A stretch of 64,000 nucleotides of DNA from JANQHS01 sp965267505 (lineage in GTDB: Bacteria; Bacteroidota; Bacteroidia; Cytophagales; CCMP332): positions 806,001 through 870,000 of the forward strand of contig OZ254081.1 of assembly GCA_965267505.1 (NCBI GenBank), given 5' to 3'. The notes under the pieces were generated by a model. It saw nothing but the letters and a program-made list of their open reading frames with translations, made no database searches and was not told where the DNA came from. Below, one piece after another: positions 8,736-17,352 of this stretch (position 1 is the stretch's first letter; each line of letters starts with the position of its first letter). The translations under genes and the position numbers were made by a program.

Positions 8736-8924
8736 ATGACAATTACAATCAGAGAACAATTCAAAAGCATACCAAACCTTGACAGAGAGGTATTATTGAA
8801 CCGTTACATATCCTACTTAAACCTGGTGCGTTCAGGGTTCACCCCAAACCAGGCAAAAATGCAGGTATTCAAATCCAACCAGGACCAATTCCAAAAAGCG
8901 AGGAGGAGCTACCTGGAAATTTAG
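8736..8924 (+). CDS. Small hypothetical protein (62 aa)
   Basis: A 62-residue, basic, helix-forming frame that starts with ATG and contains IREQFKSIPNLDREVLLNRYISYLNLVRSGFT. It shows no domain I recognise. Support for a real gene comes from the ordinary amino-acid composition, the position in a gap between fbaA/WYL and a convergent gene whose stop is 1 base away, and CAGTTTTG upstream, near the -7 consensus. Confidence 0.5.
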   Translation: MTITIREQFKSIPNLDREVLLNRYISYLNLVRSGFTPNQAKMQVFKSNQDQFQKARRSYLEI

Positions 8925-8925
8925 A

Positions 8926-9669
8926 TCAAGGAACTGAGTTCCTGGATTTGAAGAGTGTATTGGGAATAAAATAGGGGTTGTAATAATCCCTTTTTTGCAT
9001 TTCAAATAGTACTTCATTGTAATGCAGGTAGAAATCATTTGCCCAATTGGCTTCAGGTGTCCTCTCAGATAAGGATCTCGCAAATTTGTAATAGGAATAC
9101 AATTCCCATCCAAGTCCATGATCGATCGCAATCAGGTCCGTCTTTTTTTCCATCCATGCATGGTAGCTTGGGATCAAACCATAGTTCAGAGCGACTGCAA
9201 TGAGCTCCATCCAGGATTTATTCAGGTAATCCACAACATGGGAAAGTTCATGCCCTAATACCCCAACCCTGGCATTGAATGGCAGATTTTTCAATAGTAT
9301 GGGTTCCATGTAGGCATTCGATCTTTCGCTGATCAATACATGGAACTTCCTTTTGTTTCCTCCTAAAAAGAGCGTTGGGATTTTGGGAGTGGCAGAAAGA
9401 GGGGGAAAAGCCTCTTTAACTGCAAACTCTATTGGAACGTTTTTTAATTCAGGAAAATGAGACAAAGCCAAAAGAATAGATTCTCTGAATTCTGAAGGTA
9501 TCTCCTTGTTGACTCCATAAACTCCTTCCAAACTGTCCAGAAACAAAGGATCCACGTGGCTTTGTGCCATAGAGGAGGGAATTAATTGAAAGCAAAAAAT
9601 TACCGCTACAATAAAATGCTTAAGTATTTTCAAGTTTATTTTTTTGACTTGAATTTTTCCAGTAAACAA
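8926..9669 (-). CDS. Secreted HExxH putative metallopeptidase-like protein
   Basis: A protein of up to 247 residues with a signal peptide (hydrophobic stretch about residues 18-33, cleavage near SSMAQ) and a zincin-like motif GHELSHVVDYL at about residues 142-152. The region around it (GVLGHELSH, then WMELIAVALNYG and KTDLIAIDHGLG) gives candidate third zinc ligands. No named peptidase family is certain. The start is uncertain: the farthest frame start is TTG at 9669, and another TTG lies 12 codons further in. There is no ATG before the signal peptide. It is divergent from the vWA membrane protein. Confidence 0.68.
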   Translation of the reverse strand: MFTGKIQVKKINLKILKHFIVAVIFCFQLIPSSMAQSHVDPLFLDSLEGVYGVNKEIPSEFRESILLALSHFPELKNVPIEFAVKEAFPPLSATPKIPTLFLGGNKRKFHVLISERSNAYMEPILLKNLPFNARVGVLGHELSHVVDYLNKSWMELIAVALNYGLIPSYHAWMEKKTDLIAIDHGLGWELYSYYKFARSLSERTPEANWANDFYLHYNEVLFEMQKRDYYNPYFIPNTLFKSRNSVP

Positions 9670-9717
9670 ACGTTTAGCCTACAGAATTCATAACCTAATT
9701 TCGCCAAAAAAAGATTC

Positions 9718-11799
9718 TTGGATTTTCCCATTCAGTTCGAGTCCTCGCCAATATGGCTTTTACTTGCCGTACCGGTAATTCTATTGCTGGTTTGGTTTCA
9801 TTACAATTGGAAAGCCCCCTGGAGCAAAACCGCAAACATATTATTAGTCGGTCTAAGGGCCCTGGTTCTAACTCTTATTGTCCTTATTCTTCTTAATCCT
9901 TTACTCAAAAAAAATCTGGATTTCACAAGGATACCCGTAACCGTAATTGCTATTGATGATTCGGAATCAATGATTTCAAGCAAGAACCCAATAGATGAAG
10001 ATGGGTTCAACCAATGGATTGAAAGTCAATTGAGCACATATAACCAAGAGGAAAAGAAAATAGAAATAAAGCTTTTATCTGGGAGGGAATGGCCTCTAAG
10101 GGAAAATGAATCTCTCTTTTCAGCACCATTAACTAACCTGGATAAGTTCCTACACAACATTGAAGGCTCCCATAGTCCTTCTGAACTGTCTGATGTGATT
10201 TTGCTCAGTGATGGGATTTTCAATTCAGGATTATCTCCGGATTTTGATCAATACCCATTTCCTCTTCATACCGTTGGCACTGGCGATACAAGTCAGCTTA
10301 ATGACCTGGCAATTTCCTTTGTTGATTTTAATAGAATCTCTTATTCAAAATCAAAGTTTCCGATCAACGTAGAATTCAGAGCTAGGGGGTTTGCAGGAAA
10401 AAAAGCAGAATTAAGGCTACTGGATGAAAATGGAGAGATCCTTGAAAGAAGAGAATTAACATTTAGCAAGTCAAATGAGTACGCTGAAGAGCTATTTTAT
10501 TTGTCAGAGGACTCCTCAGGGTTTAAAAGCTATTCGGTTAGATTATACTCTTCCAGTGAAGAATTAAATAAGATCAACAATGGGCAGCAGATCCAAATTG
10601 AGATCGTTGACAACAAAAAGAAGATCTTACTGGCAGGTCTTTCACCTCATCCTGACCTTGCTGCAATTCGCTCTTCCTTAAACAAACTTGATGGCATTGA
10701 TATTCAAATTTGGTTACCAGAAAAAGAAATGGATCTAAATCAGGAATGGGATGCCGTTATTCTCCATCAAATTCCAAACCTGAGAGGAAAAGGGAATGAG
10801 GTTTATAAAAAATTGACCGAAAAGAAAATCCCAGGTTTTTTTATTTGGGGAAGGCAACAAGGTCTTAATAAAATAAGGAACGACTTTCCAGGCTTGATCT
10901 CCGGTAGAATTGAAAACCAATATGATGAAATTGAAGCTTATCTGGCAGATGATTTTTCCGCATTTAGCTTTGATGAGGAACTAAGCCAGAGAATTGAAAA
11001 ACTTCCCCCACAGGCCGCACTTTTTGGTGACTACTCAACAGGACCTGGATCAGTCCCAATAATTCTCCAAAGGGTAGGAAGTACAAAAACTCAAAGACCC
11101 CTTTTATTGATAAACAAACAAAAGGACCAAAAGATCGCATTCTTTACCGGTAATGGGTTATGGAGTTGGAAGCTAATTGAATACGAGCAATTCCGATCTT
11201 CCGCATTTACAGAGCAAATGATCCAAAACACAGTACAATTCCTTATGAGAGATGAAAAAGAGGATCGATTTTCATTCGATCTTGCAGAGCGGGATTTAAT
11301 TGAATCAAACCCAGTTAAGTTCAAAACCGAATCTTATAATGAAATTCTAGAAAAGACCTGGGGAAATGAGATAAATCTAAAAGTCGTCCAAAATGGTTCA
11401 CTGATCCAGGACCTAAACTTTACAAACCTGAGAGGCAAATCTAAATTTTCTGCTCCTGGCTTGGCTCAAGGTGTGTATAGTTTCACAGCGGAAACTGAAC
11501 TAGGTGGAACAAAATTCTTTGACAGAGGTACGTTCAGAGTTGCTGGATCCCAATTAGAGAAAAGCGAACTGACTGCCAATCACCAAGTCTTAAAAAATCT
11601 GGCCAACCGGAACTCAGGAATGTTTTTCGATAATTTCCAGGATAAAGAACTAGACGCAATAATCAATAAGACCTATCCTAAGATCAAGGTCAAGAGAAGC
11701 AGTACTCAACCAGCCATCAAGATTGAATGGTTATTCCTTATCCTGGCTGTTTGGTTGACTTTGGAATGGTTTTTCCGAAAGCGTCTCGGAGCTTATTGA
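9718..11799 (+). CDS. Large membrane protein with vWA-like domain (BatA/glutamine-amidotransferase-like family)
   Basis: A 693-residue protein with two N-terminal transmembrane helices (about 12-28 and 41-60), then a von Willebrand A-like domain whose MIDAS motif is D80-x-S82-x-S84 in IAIDDSESM, with a later VILLSDGIFNSG. The C-terminus has one more transmembrane helix (about 670-688, IEWLFLILAVWLTLEWF). This topology is shared with Bacteroidota vWA membrane proteins related to BatA. The start is TTG; no ATG is suitable. It is convergent with clpC and the stop codons abut. Role unknown. Confidence 0.75.
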   Translation: MDFPIQFESSPIWLLLAVPVILLLVWFHYNWKAPWSKTANILLVGLRALVLTLIVLILLNPLLKKNLDFTRIPVTVIAIDDSESMISSKNPIDEDGFNQWIESQLSTYNQEEKKIEIKLLSGREWPLRENESLFSAPLTNLDKFLHNIEGSHSPSELSDVILLSDGIFNSGLSPDFDQYPFPLHTVGTGDTSQLNDLAISFVDFNRISYSKSKFPINVEFRARGFAGKKAELRLLDENGEILERRELTFSKSNEYAEELFYLSEDSSGFKSYSVRLYSSSEELNKINNGQQIQIEIVDNKKKILLAGLSPHPDLAAIRSSLNKLDGIDIQIWLPEKEMDLNQEWDAVILHQIPNLRGKGNEVYKKLTEKKIPGFFIWGRQQGLNKIRNDFPGLISGRIENQYDEIEAYLADDFSAFSFDEELSQRIEKLPPQAALFGDYSTGPGSVPIILQRVGSTKTQRPLLLINKQKDQKIAFFTGNGLWSWKLIEYEQFRSSAFTEQMIQNTVQFLMRDEKEDRFSFDLAERDLIESNPVKFKTESYNEILEKTWGNEINLKVVQNGSLIQDLNFTNLRGKSKFSAPGLAQGVYSFTAETELGGTKFFDRGTFRVAGSQLEKSELTANHQVLKNLANRNSGMFFDNFQDKELDAIINKTYPKIKVKRSSTQPAIKIEWLFLILAVWLTLEWFFRKRLGAY

Positions 11800-14355
11800 T
11801 CAGTCCTTTTTAGGCTCTTCTTTCTTCTTCTTTTTCTTGATCTTGAATGAGATCTCTTCTTTTGAAGAAGAAAAGTCTGCCACAATGGTATCACCTTCCT
11901 GAAGATCACCCTTTAGGATCTCCTCTGCCATTGGGTCTTCCAGGAATTTCTGAATAGCCCTGTTCAGAGGTCTTGCTCCATATTGTGGATCAAAGCCTTT
12001 TTCAGAAAGATAATCCTTAGCCTTATTGGTAACCTGTAAGGTATATCCCATAGCTTCTACCCTTTCAAATAATTTAGCAAGGGAATTGTCAATGATCCTG
12101 AAGATATCCTCTTTCTCAAGGCTATTGAATACGATTACATCATCAAGCCTGTTCAAAAATTCAGGAGAGAAAGTGTTTTTTAGAGCCTTCTGAATGGTTC
12201 CTTTAATGATCTCATCCTGGTTGTCTTGTCTGGATTGGGTATTGAAACCTATTCCCATTCCAAAATCTTTAAGATCTCTGACTCCAATATTAGAAGTCAT
12301 GATTATCACAGTATTTCTGAAATCAACCCTTCTTCCCAAGCCGTCGGTCAATGTTCCATCATCCAGAACCTGAAGAAGAATATTGAATACATCAGGGTGA
12401 GCCTTTTCGATCTCGTCAAGAAGAACTACAGAATACGGTTTTCTCCTTACTTTTTCGGTTAGCTGTCCGCCTTCTTCATACCCCACGTATCCCGGAGGTG
12501 CTCCCACCAATCTGCTTACAGAGAATTTTTCCATGTATTCACTCATGTCAACCCTGACCAGGGAATCTTCCTTATCAAATAGATATTGAGCCAATACTTT
12601 CGCCATTTCCGTTTTTCCTACCCCTGTTGGACCAAGGAAAACAAATGATCCAATTGGCTTTTTAGGATCCTTTAAACCAACTCGGGTCCTTTGGATTGCC
12701 TTGGTAAGTTTTGCAATCGCCTCATCCTGACCGATGACAAACTTCCCAAGTTCTTCAGCCATATTCTTGAGTTTGGCTGTTTCATTTTCAGCAACTCTCT
12801 TGGTAGGGATACCTGTCATCATGGCGATTACCTCAGATACATTCTCTTCGGTAACAGTGTACCTCTGTTTTTTTGTATCCTCTTCCCAAGCCCTCTTTTC
12901 TATTTCCAGTTGCTCAAGTAATTTCTTTTCCTTGTCCCTCAGCTTTGCAGCTTCCTCGTATTTCTGGCTTTTGACCACATTGTTCTTATCCTTCTTAACT
13001 TCTTCAATTGCCTCCTCCAACTGAACAACATTATCAGGAACATGGATATTTCTTAGGTGAACTCTTGCCCCTGCTTCATCAAGGACATCGATGGCCTTAT
13101 CCGGTAGATAACGGTCGCTAATGTACCTGTCCGAGAGCTTCACGCAAGCTTCTATTGCTTCAGCAGTAAAGTTCACATTATGGTGATCCTCATACTTTTC
13201 CTTGATGTTGTTAAGGATCTCAACAGTTTCTTCGGGAGTCGTGGAGTCAACCATTACTATTTGAAACCTTCTGGCAAGGGCTCCATCCTTTTCAATATAC
13301 TGGCGATATTCATCAAGTGTGGTGGCACCAATACACTGGATCTCTCCACGGGCAAGGGCCGGCTTAAACATATTTGAGGCATCCAATGATCCACTGGCTC
13401 CTCCTGCTCCAACAATTGTGTGCAGCTCATCAATGAATAGGATCACATTGCTGGATTTTTCCAATTCATTCATGACAGCTTTCATTCTTTCCTCGAACTG
13501 TCCACGGTATTTTGTTCCGGCCACAAGAGAAGCCAGATCGAGGGTCACTACTCTTTTTCCAAAAAGCACCCTTGAAACTTTTTTCTGAACGATCTTAAGG
13601 GCCAGGCCTTCCGCTATTGCCGTCTTTCCCACCCCAGGCTCACCGATCAAAACAGGATTGTTCTTTTTTCTCCGGCTAAGAATCTGGGCAACCCTTTCAA
13701 TTTCTTTTTCACGACCTACTATCGGGTCAAGTTTATCTTTTTCCGCAAGCTTCGTTAGGTCTCTCCCGAAGTTATCAAGTACCGGAGTTTTCGATTTTTC
13801 CGAAGCCCCGCCCCCTTTAGAACCAGACTCCTTACCAGGGCCCTGACCTCCTCCAAAAAGTTTACCTGAATCTTCATCATTATCCTCGGTATCTGAGGAG
13901 CTTTCAGAAACAGGGTTTTGGATGTGATACTCAAGCAATTCTTTTACGACATCATAGTTGACATCAAACTTGCCTAAGATTTGAGTGCTTATGTTATCAT
14001 CATCTCTAAGGATGGAAAGCAATAAGTGCTCAGTGCCAATAACCTCTGATTTAAAGATCTTGGCTTCCAAATAAGTAATCTTTAGGACCTTCTCAGATTG
14101 TCTGGTCAATGGAATATTGGAAAGATTCTTAACATTATGAGTAGCGGTACCCATAGTCGCCTGCTCAATGCTAAGCCTAAGTTCTTCCAGGGAAACGCCA
14201 AGTTTTTTTAACAAAGAAATGGCCATCCCTTCCCCTTCACGGATCATTCCAAGTAGTAGATGTTCAGTGCCAATATAATCATGGCCAAGCCTCAAGGCTT
14301 CCTCTCTGCTAAGTGAAATAACTTCTTTTACCCTATCTGAAAATTTTGCTTCCAA
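11800..14355 (-). CDS. clpC: ATP-dependent Clp protease ATP-binding subunit ClpC
   Basis: An 851-residue HSP100 unfoldase that feeds substrates to ClpP. Two Clp_N repeats lie in residues 1-145. The first AAA domain has Walker A GEPGVGKTA near 238 and LFIDELHTIVGAGG. A UVR motif (EAAKLRDKEKKL) lies in the linker. The second AAA domain has GPTGVGKTE near 575, followed by the small D2 domain (LNRAIQKFLEDP). The start is TTG, and this is decided by the sequence: the same frame has a TAA only 15 bases upstream with no ATG or GTG between. TAGTTTTA, close to the -7 consensus, lies immediately upstream. The C-terminal tail is very rich in lysine. Confidence 0.96.
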   Translation of the reverse strand: MEAKFSDRVKEVISLSREEALRLGHDYIGTEHLLLGMIREGEGMAISLLKKLGVSLEELRLSIEQATMGTATHNVKNLSNIPLTRQSEKVLKITYLEAKIFKSEVIGTEHLLLSILRDDDNISTQILGKFDVNYDVVKELLEYHIQNPVSESSSDTEDNDEDSGKLFGGGQGPGKESGSKGGGASEKSKTPVLDNFGRDLTKLAEKDKLDPIVGREKEIERVAQILSRRKKNNPVLIGEPGVGKTAIAEGLALKIVQKKVSRVLFGKRVVTLDLASLVAGTKYRGQFEERMKAVMNELEKSSNVILFIDELHTIVGAGGASGSLDASNMFKPALARGEIQCIGATTLDEYRQYIEKDGALARRFQIVMVDSTTPEETVEILNNIKEKYEDHHNVNFTAEAIEACVKLSDRYISDRYLPDKAIDVLDEAGARVHLRNIHVPDNVVQLEEAIEEVKKDKNNVVKSQKYEEAAKLRDKEKKLLEQLEIEKRAWEEDTKKQRYTVTEENVSEVIAMMTGIPTKRVAENETAKLKNMAEELGKFVIGQDEAIAKLTKAIQRTRVGLKDPKKPIGSFVFLGPTGVGKTEMAKVLAQYLFDKEDSLVRVDMSEYMEKFSVSRLVGAPPGYVGYEEGGQLTEKVRRKPYSVVLLDEIEKAHPDVFNILLQVLDDGTLTDGLGRRVDFRNTVIIMTSNIGVRDLKDFGMGIGFNTQSRQDNQDEIIKGTIQKALKNTFSPEFLNRLDDVIVFNSLEKEDIFRIIDNSLAKLFERVEAMGYTLQVTNKAKDYLSEKGFDPQYGARPLNRAIQKFLEDPMAEEILKGDLQEGDTIVADFSSSKEEISFKIKKKKKKEEPKKD

Positions 14356-14411
14356 TATTGTATGGTCTTACGTAAAACTAATCCTTTTTTAATGCGAGAA
14401 GTCAGCGGTTT

Positions 14412-15086
14412 TTAAAAATTCTTTCCACATAAACCCCAAAAATCCCCTAACTGTTCCCGAACCTTTTTTAAATAGGCTTTGCCGTCAGGTCCTTGACAAA
14501 AAACCAGGTCCAGGATACCCATACCATGAACAAAAGTTTTGCCAAAGAGTTGAGGGTAGGAAATAGGATTTTTTTTCTGAATACCATCGTACTTACCTAA
14601 GCATATTTCCGTTGCTTGAGTATCCAATCGCCTTGATTCTGAGGGCTTTTCAACTAATCCTGACATAAGGTCAGAGGTAATGTCAATCCTTAGAACCTTT
14701 AGACATAACTTGATCAACTCATAGTTAAATCGGGCCAGGTGCTCAGGCGGTTCGAGGAATATTGGTTCAATATATGGCTCCAGAAAATGGAAATAAGGTG
14801 CTTTTCCATAATTGGTTTTTAGAAACCTCCAATGCTCAATATTCCATTTTGAATTGGCATCCAAACGAATTCCATTTAGCCTCGAACCCTTTTCAAAAGC
14901 TTGGACTGGGATTCGAAGTTTAAATGGCCCTTGGGAAGAAATCAGTTGGGAGACTGTCCGACCGGTTTTCTTTTCAAAGGGCTCCAGGTCATCAAACAAG
15001 ATCCCTTCGGAATCGAGGAAAGGTAGGAACAACAATGAAGGTGGGTTATAGAATAGTGGCAGGATAACTCCTTTGCTTTCTTCCAT
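14412..15086 (-). CDS. WbqC-like family protein
   Basis: A 224-residue protein resembling the WbqC family: an N-terminal LPLFYNPPSLLFLPFL, a FEKKTGRTVSQLISSQGPFKLRIPV segment where WbqC proteins read NRxxIxxxxGxxxLxVPV, and YGKAPYFHFLEPYIEPIF, equivalent to the family's YRxxPYFExYxxxxxxIF. WbqC proteins often sit in O-antigen loci but their reaction is not firmly established. This one stands alone, upstream of clpC on the same strand and divergent from the GWxTD gene. Confidence 0.75.
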   Translation of the reverse strand: MEESKGVILPLFYNPPSLLFLPFLDSEGILFDDLEPFEKKTGRTVSQLISSQGPFKLRIPVQAFEKGSRLNGIRLDANSKWNIEHWRFLKTNYGKAPYFHFLEPYIEPIFLEPPEHLARFNYELIKLCLKVLRIDITSDLMSGLVEKPSESRRLDTQATEICLGKYDGIQKKNPISYPQLFGKTFVHGMGILDLVFCQGPDGKAYLKKVREQLGDFWGLCGKNF

Positions 15087-15105
15087 GGCTGAATTTAAAA
15101 TGGCC

Positions 15106-15113
15106 TATTTTTG
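15106..15113 (+). promoter_or_regulatory. Bacteroidota -7 box of the GWxTD gene
   Basis: TATTTTTG fits TAnnTTTG exactly and lies 30 bases before the ATG at 15144. No TTTG is found at the expected -33 spacing. Confidence 0.45.
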
Positions 15114-15143
15114 TTGTATCATTGTTATTTTCAAATATAAGAG

Positions 15144-16640
15144 ATGAGGTTTCGTGTAGCCCTTTTGACCTTTTCATTTGCGGTTTTTTCCCTTGGAAGT
15201 GTTGTTGCCAAACAGCTCAGTGCCACCTTCGACTATTGTAATTTCAAGTCTAATGATAGCCTTGGAATTTTTGAGTACTATCTAAGTTTCGAAGGAAATT
15301 CCTTGAATTACGTCCCCAGCTCTGCCGGGGGGATGCAAGGAAAAGTCCGGGTTTACATTTTTGTGATGGATAAAACGGACACTATTTTCTTTGACAAATT
15401 CGACGTTAGCTCGCCTTTGTTAAAGGACTCCTCAGATCTTCAGAAAGAATTCCTAGTCCAAAATCGTCTTCAACTACCAAACGGAAATCTTCGTTTCTCA
15501 CTTGAGGCAAGAGACTTAAATGCGCAGGAAGGGGATAAACCTCTAAGTCTTCTAATTGGTATTAAGGTCGGATTCTCAGGGCCTACAGTTCAAATCTCAG
15601 ACATTCAAACCCTAAAGGAGTATTCAAAGTCAAACGAGGTTGCCGGGGTCAATAAATCTGGTTTTTCACTGATTTCCAGAAATTCTATTGAATTCACACA
15701 GGAAAAAGACATCTATAAATTCTATTCCGAGATTTATAATACCAATAGCGTAATGGGAGACGAGCAACCATTTTTGGTTTGGTTCAACATAAAAAATGCT
15801 AAGGACATGCAGCCACTTCCTAATGCTGGAAGTTTTGCCAAATACGATGCGAAAACGGTTAATCCAGTTCTTGGCGAGATAGATCTTTCGCAGGTTCCTA
15901 CAGGCGAATACTATTTTGTTGTGGATGTTAGGAATAGAGAAAATGAATCTCTTGCAAGTAAGAAAAAGTACTTCAGCCGGTATCACCCAAGCATGGCTGC
16001 TCCAGCGGAAGAAGAATTCGATCCTACGGTAGAAGATGAAGATTGTGAAATTGCAGAATTGGTTGATAGAAGAAATCTCAACTTCATTCTTCAGGGATTA
16101 ATGCCTATGGCTCAGGAAAGAGAAAATGACTTCATTGATGCTGTTGTTGAAAGTGGAGATGAAGAACAGAAAATCAAATACCTGTGCTACTTTTTCAAGA
16201 AAAGAGCAACACTCGAAAATCCTGCTACCGCTCAATACATAAATTACCGCGAGAGACTGGAGGTCGCAGAAAAAAAATATGCCACTCAAACAATGCCTGG
16301 CTATCAAACGGACCGAGGCAGGGTTTTGATCCAATATGGAAAGCCAAACAGGATTGATGATGAATGGTCCGATCCAGCCAGACAGGCAACAAACAATTCC
16401 TATATCCCTTATGAGATCTGGACCTACTATAAGGTAGAATCCCCAATACCTCAAACCAATATTACCTTCGTTTTTGCTCAAAGGGATAGGGCCAATTTTA
16501 ATTATCAGCTAGTCCATTCAAATGGAGTTGGGGAACGACAAGACCCTGCTTGGAGAGAAGATATTAGGGCGAGATATATTATTGACCAAAATCCATCTAT
16601 CATGCCTGATCCGGCTCCTATGAATGATGGTGGTAACTAG
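15144..16640 (+). CDS. GWxTD domain-containing secreted protein
   Basis: A 498-residue protein with a signal peptide (MRFRVALLTFSFAVFSLGSV, cleavage near VVAKQ). The first ~270 residues are beta-rich. The C-terminal third holds the GWxTD domain, seen here as PGYQTDRGRVLIQYGKP at about residues 388-404, followed by EIWTYY and ITFVFAQRDRANFNY. The canonical Trp of GWxTD is Tyr here. GWxTD proteins are widespread in Bacteroidota and of unknown function. The stop overlaps by four bases with the convergent Sua5/YrdC gene. Confidence 0.85.
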   Translation: MRFRVALLTFSFAVFSLGSVVAKQLSATFDYCNFKSNDSLGIFEYYLSFEGNSLNYVPSSAGGMQGKVRVYIFVMDKTDTIFFDKFDVSSPLLKDSSDLQKEFLVQNRLQLPNGNLRFSLEARDLNAQEGDKPLSLLIGIKVGFSGPTVQISDIQTLKEYSKSNEVAGVNKSGFSLISRNSIEFTQEKDIYKFYSEIYNTNSVMGDEQPFLVWFNIKNAKDMQPLPNAGSFAKYDAKTVNPVLGEIDLSQVPTGEYYFVVDVRNRENESLASKKKYFSRYHPSMAAPAEEEFDPTVEDEDCEIAELVDRRNLNFILQGLMPMAQERENDFIDAVVESGDEEQKIKYLCYFFKKRATLENPATAQYINYRERLEVAEKKYATQTMPGYQTDRGRVLIQYGKPNRIDDEWSDPARQATNNSYIPYEIWTYYKVESPIPQTNITFVFAQRDRANFNYQLVHSNGVGERQDPAWREDIRARYIIDQNPSIMPDPAPMNDGGN

Positions 16641-17260
16641 AGGTTGATCTCTCCCAACCCTTCCCGTACTATTATGGGTTCATTATCGGTGCAATCCACA
16701 ACGGTTGATGGGATATTATTTCCGTAACCACCATCTATTACCAGATCAGCGATATTGGCATAGCTTTTAAAAATCTCTTCTGGATCGGTGGGGTAGGTCA
16801 GAACAAGGTCATCCGATTTCAAAGTGGTGCTAATGATAGGGTTGCCCAGCTCTCGAACAAGGCCTCTTGCAATTTCATTAGCCGGAACCCTAATACCAAC
16901 TGTTTTCTTTTTGGCTTCAAGGATTTTTGGAACATTGCTAGAAGAATGCAAAATGAAAGTAAAAGGCCCTGGCAGATAGTGCTTCATCATTTTAAAGACA
17001 TTATTGTCAATACGCCTTACATAGTTAGAAATATGGCTCAGATCATAACATAGGAAGGAGAGGTTTAGATTTTTTGATTTCAATCCAAGATTTTGAATCA
17101 ACCTGCTAACCGCTTTTTTATTGTAGATGTCACAGCCAATGCCATAGATGGTATCAGTAGGGTAAATGACGATCCCTCCTCGACTTAAGACGGTTACAGC
17201 CCTCTCGATTTTTCGAGCTTCAGGATTCTGAGGATGTATCTTTAATAACTCTGCAGCCAT
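16637..17260 (-). CDS. L-threonylcarbamoyladenylate synthase (Sua5/YciO/YrdC family)
   Basis: A 207-residue protein of the YrdC-domain family, which makes threonylcarbamoyl-AMP for the t6A37 modification of ANN-decoding tRNAs. The signature IVIYPTDTIYGIGCDIYNKKAVSRL lies at about residues 31-55, with PGPFTFILHSS and GIRVPAN further on, followed by PIISTTL and VDCTDNEPIIVREG. It is a YrdC/YwlC-type single domain without the Sua5 C-terminal extension. It is convergent with the GWxTD gene. Confidence 0.9.
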   Translation of the reverse strand: MAAELLKIHPQNPEARKIERAVTVLSRGGIVIYPTDTIYGIGCDIYNKKAVSRLIQNLGLKSKNLNLSFLCYDLSHISNYVRRIDNNVFKMMKHYLPGPFTFILHSSSNVPKILEAKKKTVGIRVPANEIARGLVRELGNPIISTTLKSDDLVLTYPTDPEEIFKSYANIADLVIDGGYGNNIPSTVVDCTDNEPIIVREGLGEINL

Positions 17261-17290
17261 GATTCTTTCCCCAAAATCTCAAATACTATT

Positions 17291-17332
17291 GAAAAAAAAA
17301 ACCGGGACCCGGAAGAAACCTTCCAGATCCCG
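17291..17332 (-). terminator. Terminator of the large T9SS protein gene
   Basis: Read on the minus strand, CCGGGATCTGGAAGG pairs with CTTCCGGGTCCCGG with small bulges and is followed by a run of T (the A10 run at 17291-17300 on the plus strand). It lies just beyond the stop codon at 17353. Confidence 0.8.
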
Positions 17333-17352
17333 GCCTATAAAGCTTAGAAAGC

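Noticed and set aside
17291..17345. Possible CRISPR-like or repeat element around the CCGGGA repeats
   Set aside because: It is a single imperfect inverted repeat followed by a T-run, so a terminator; there is no array with spacers.
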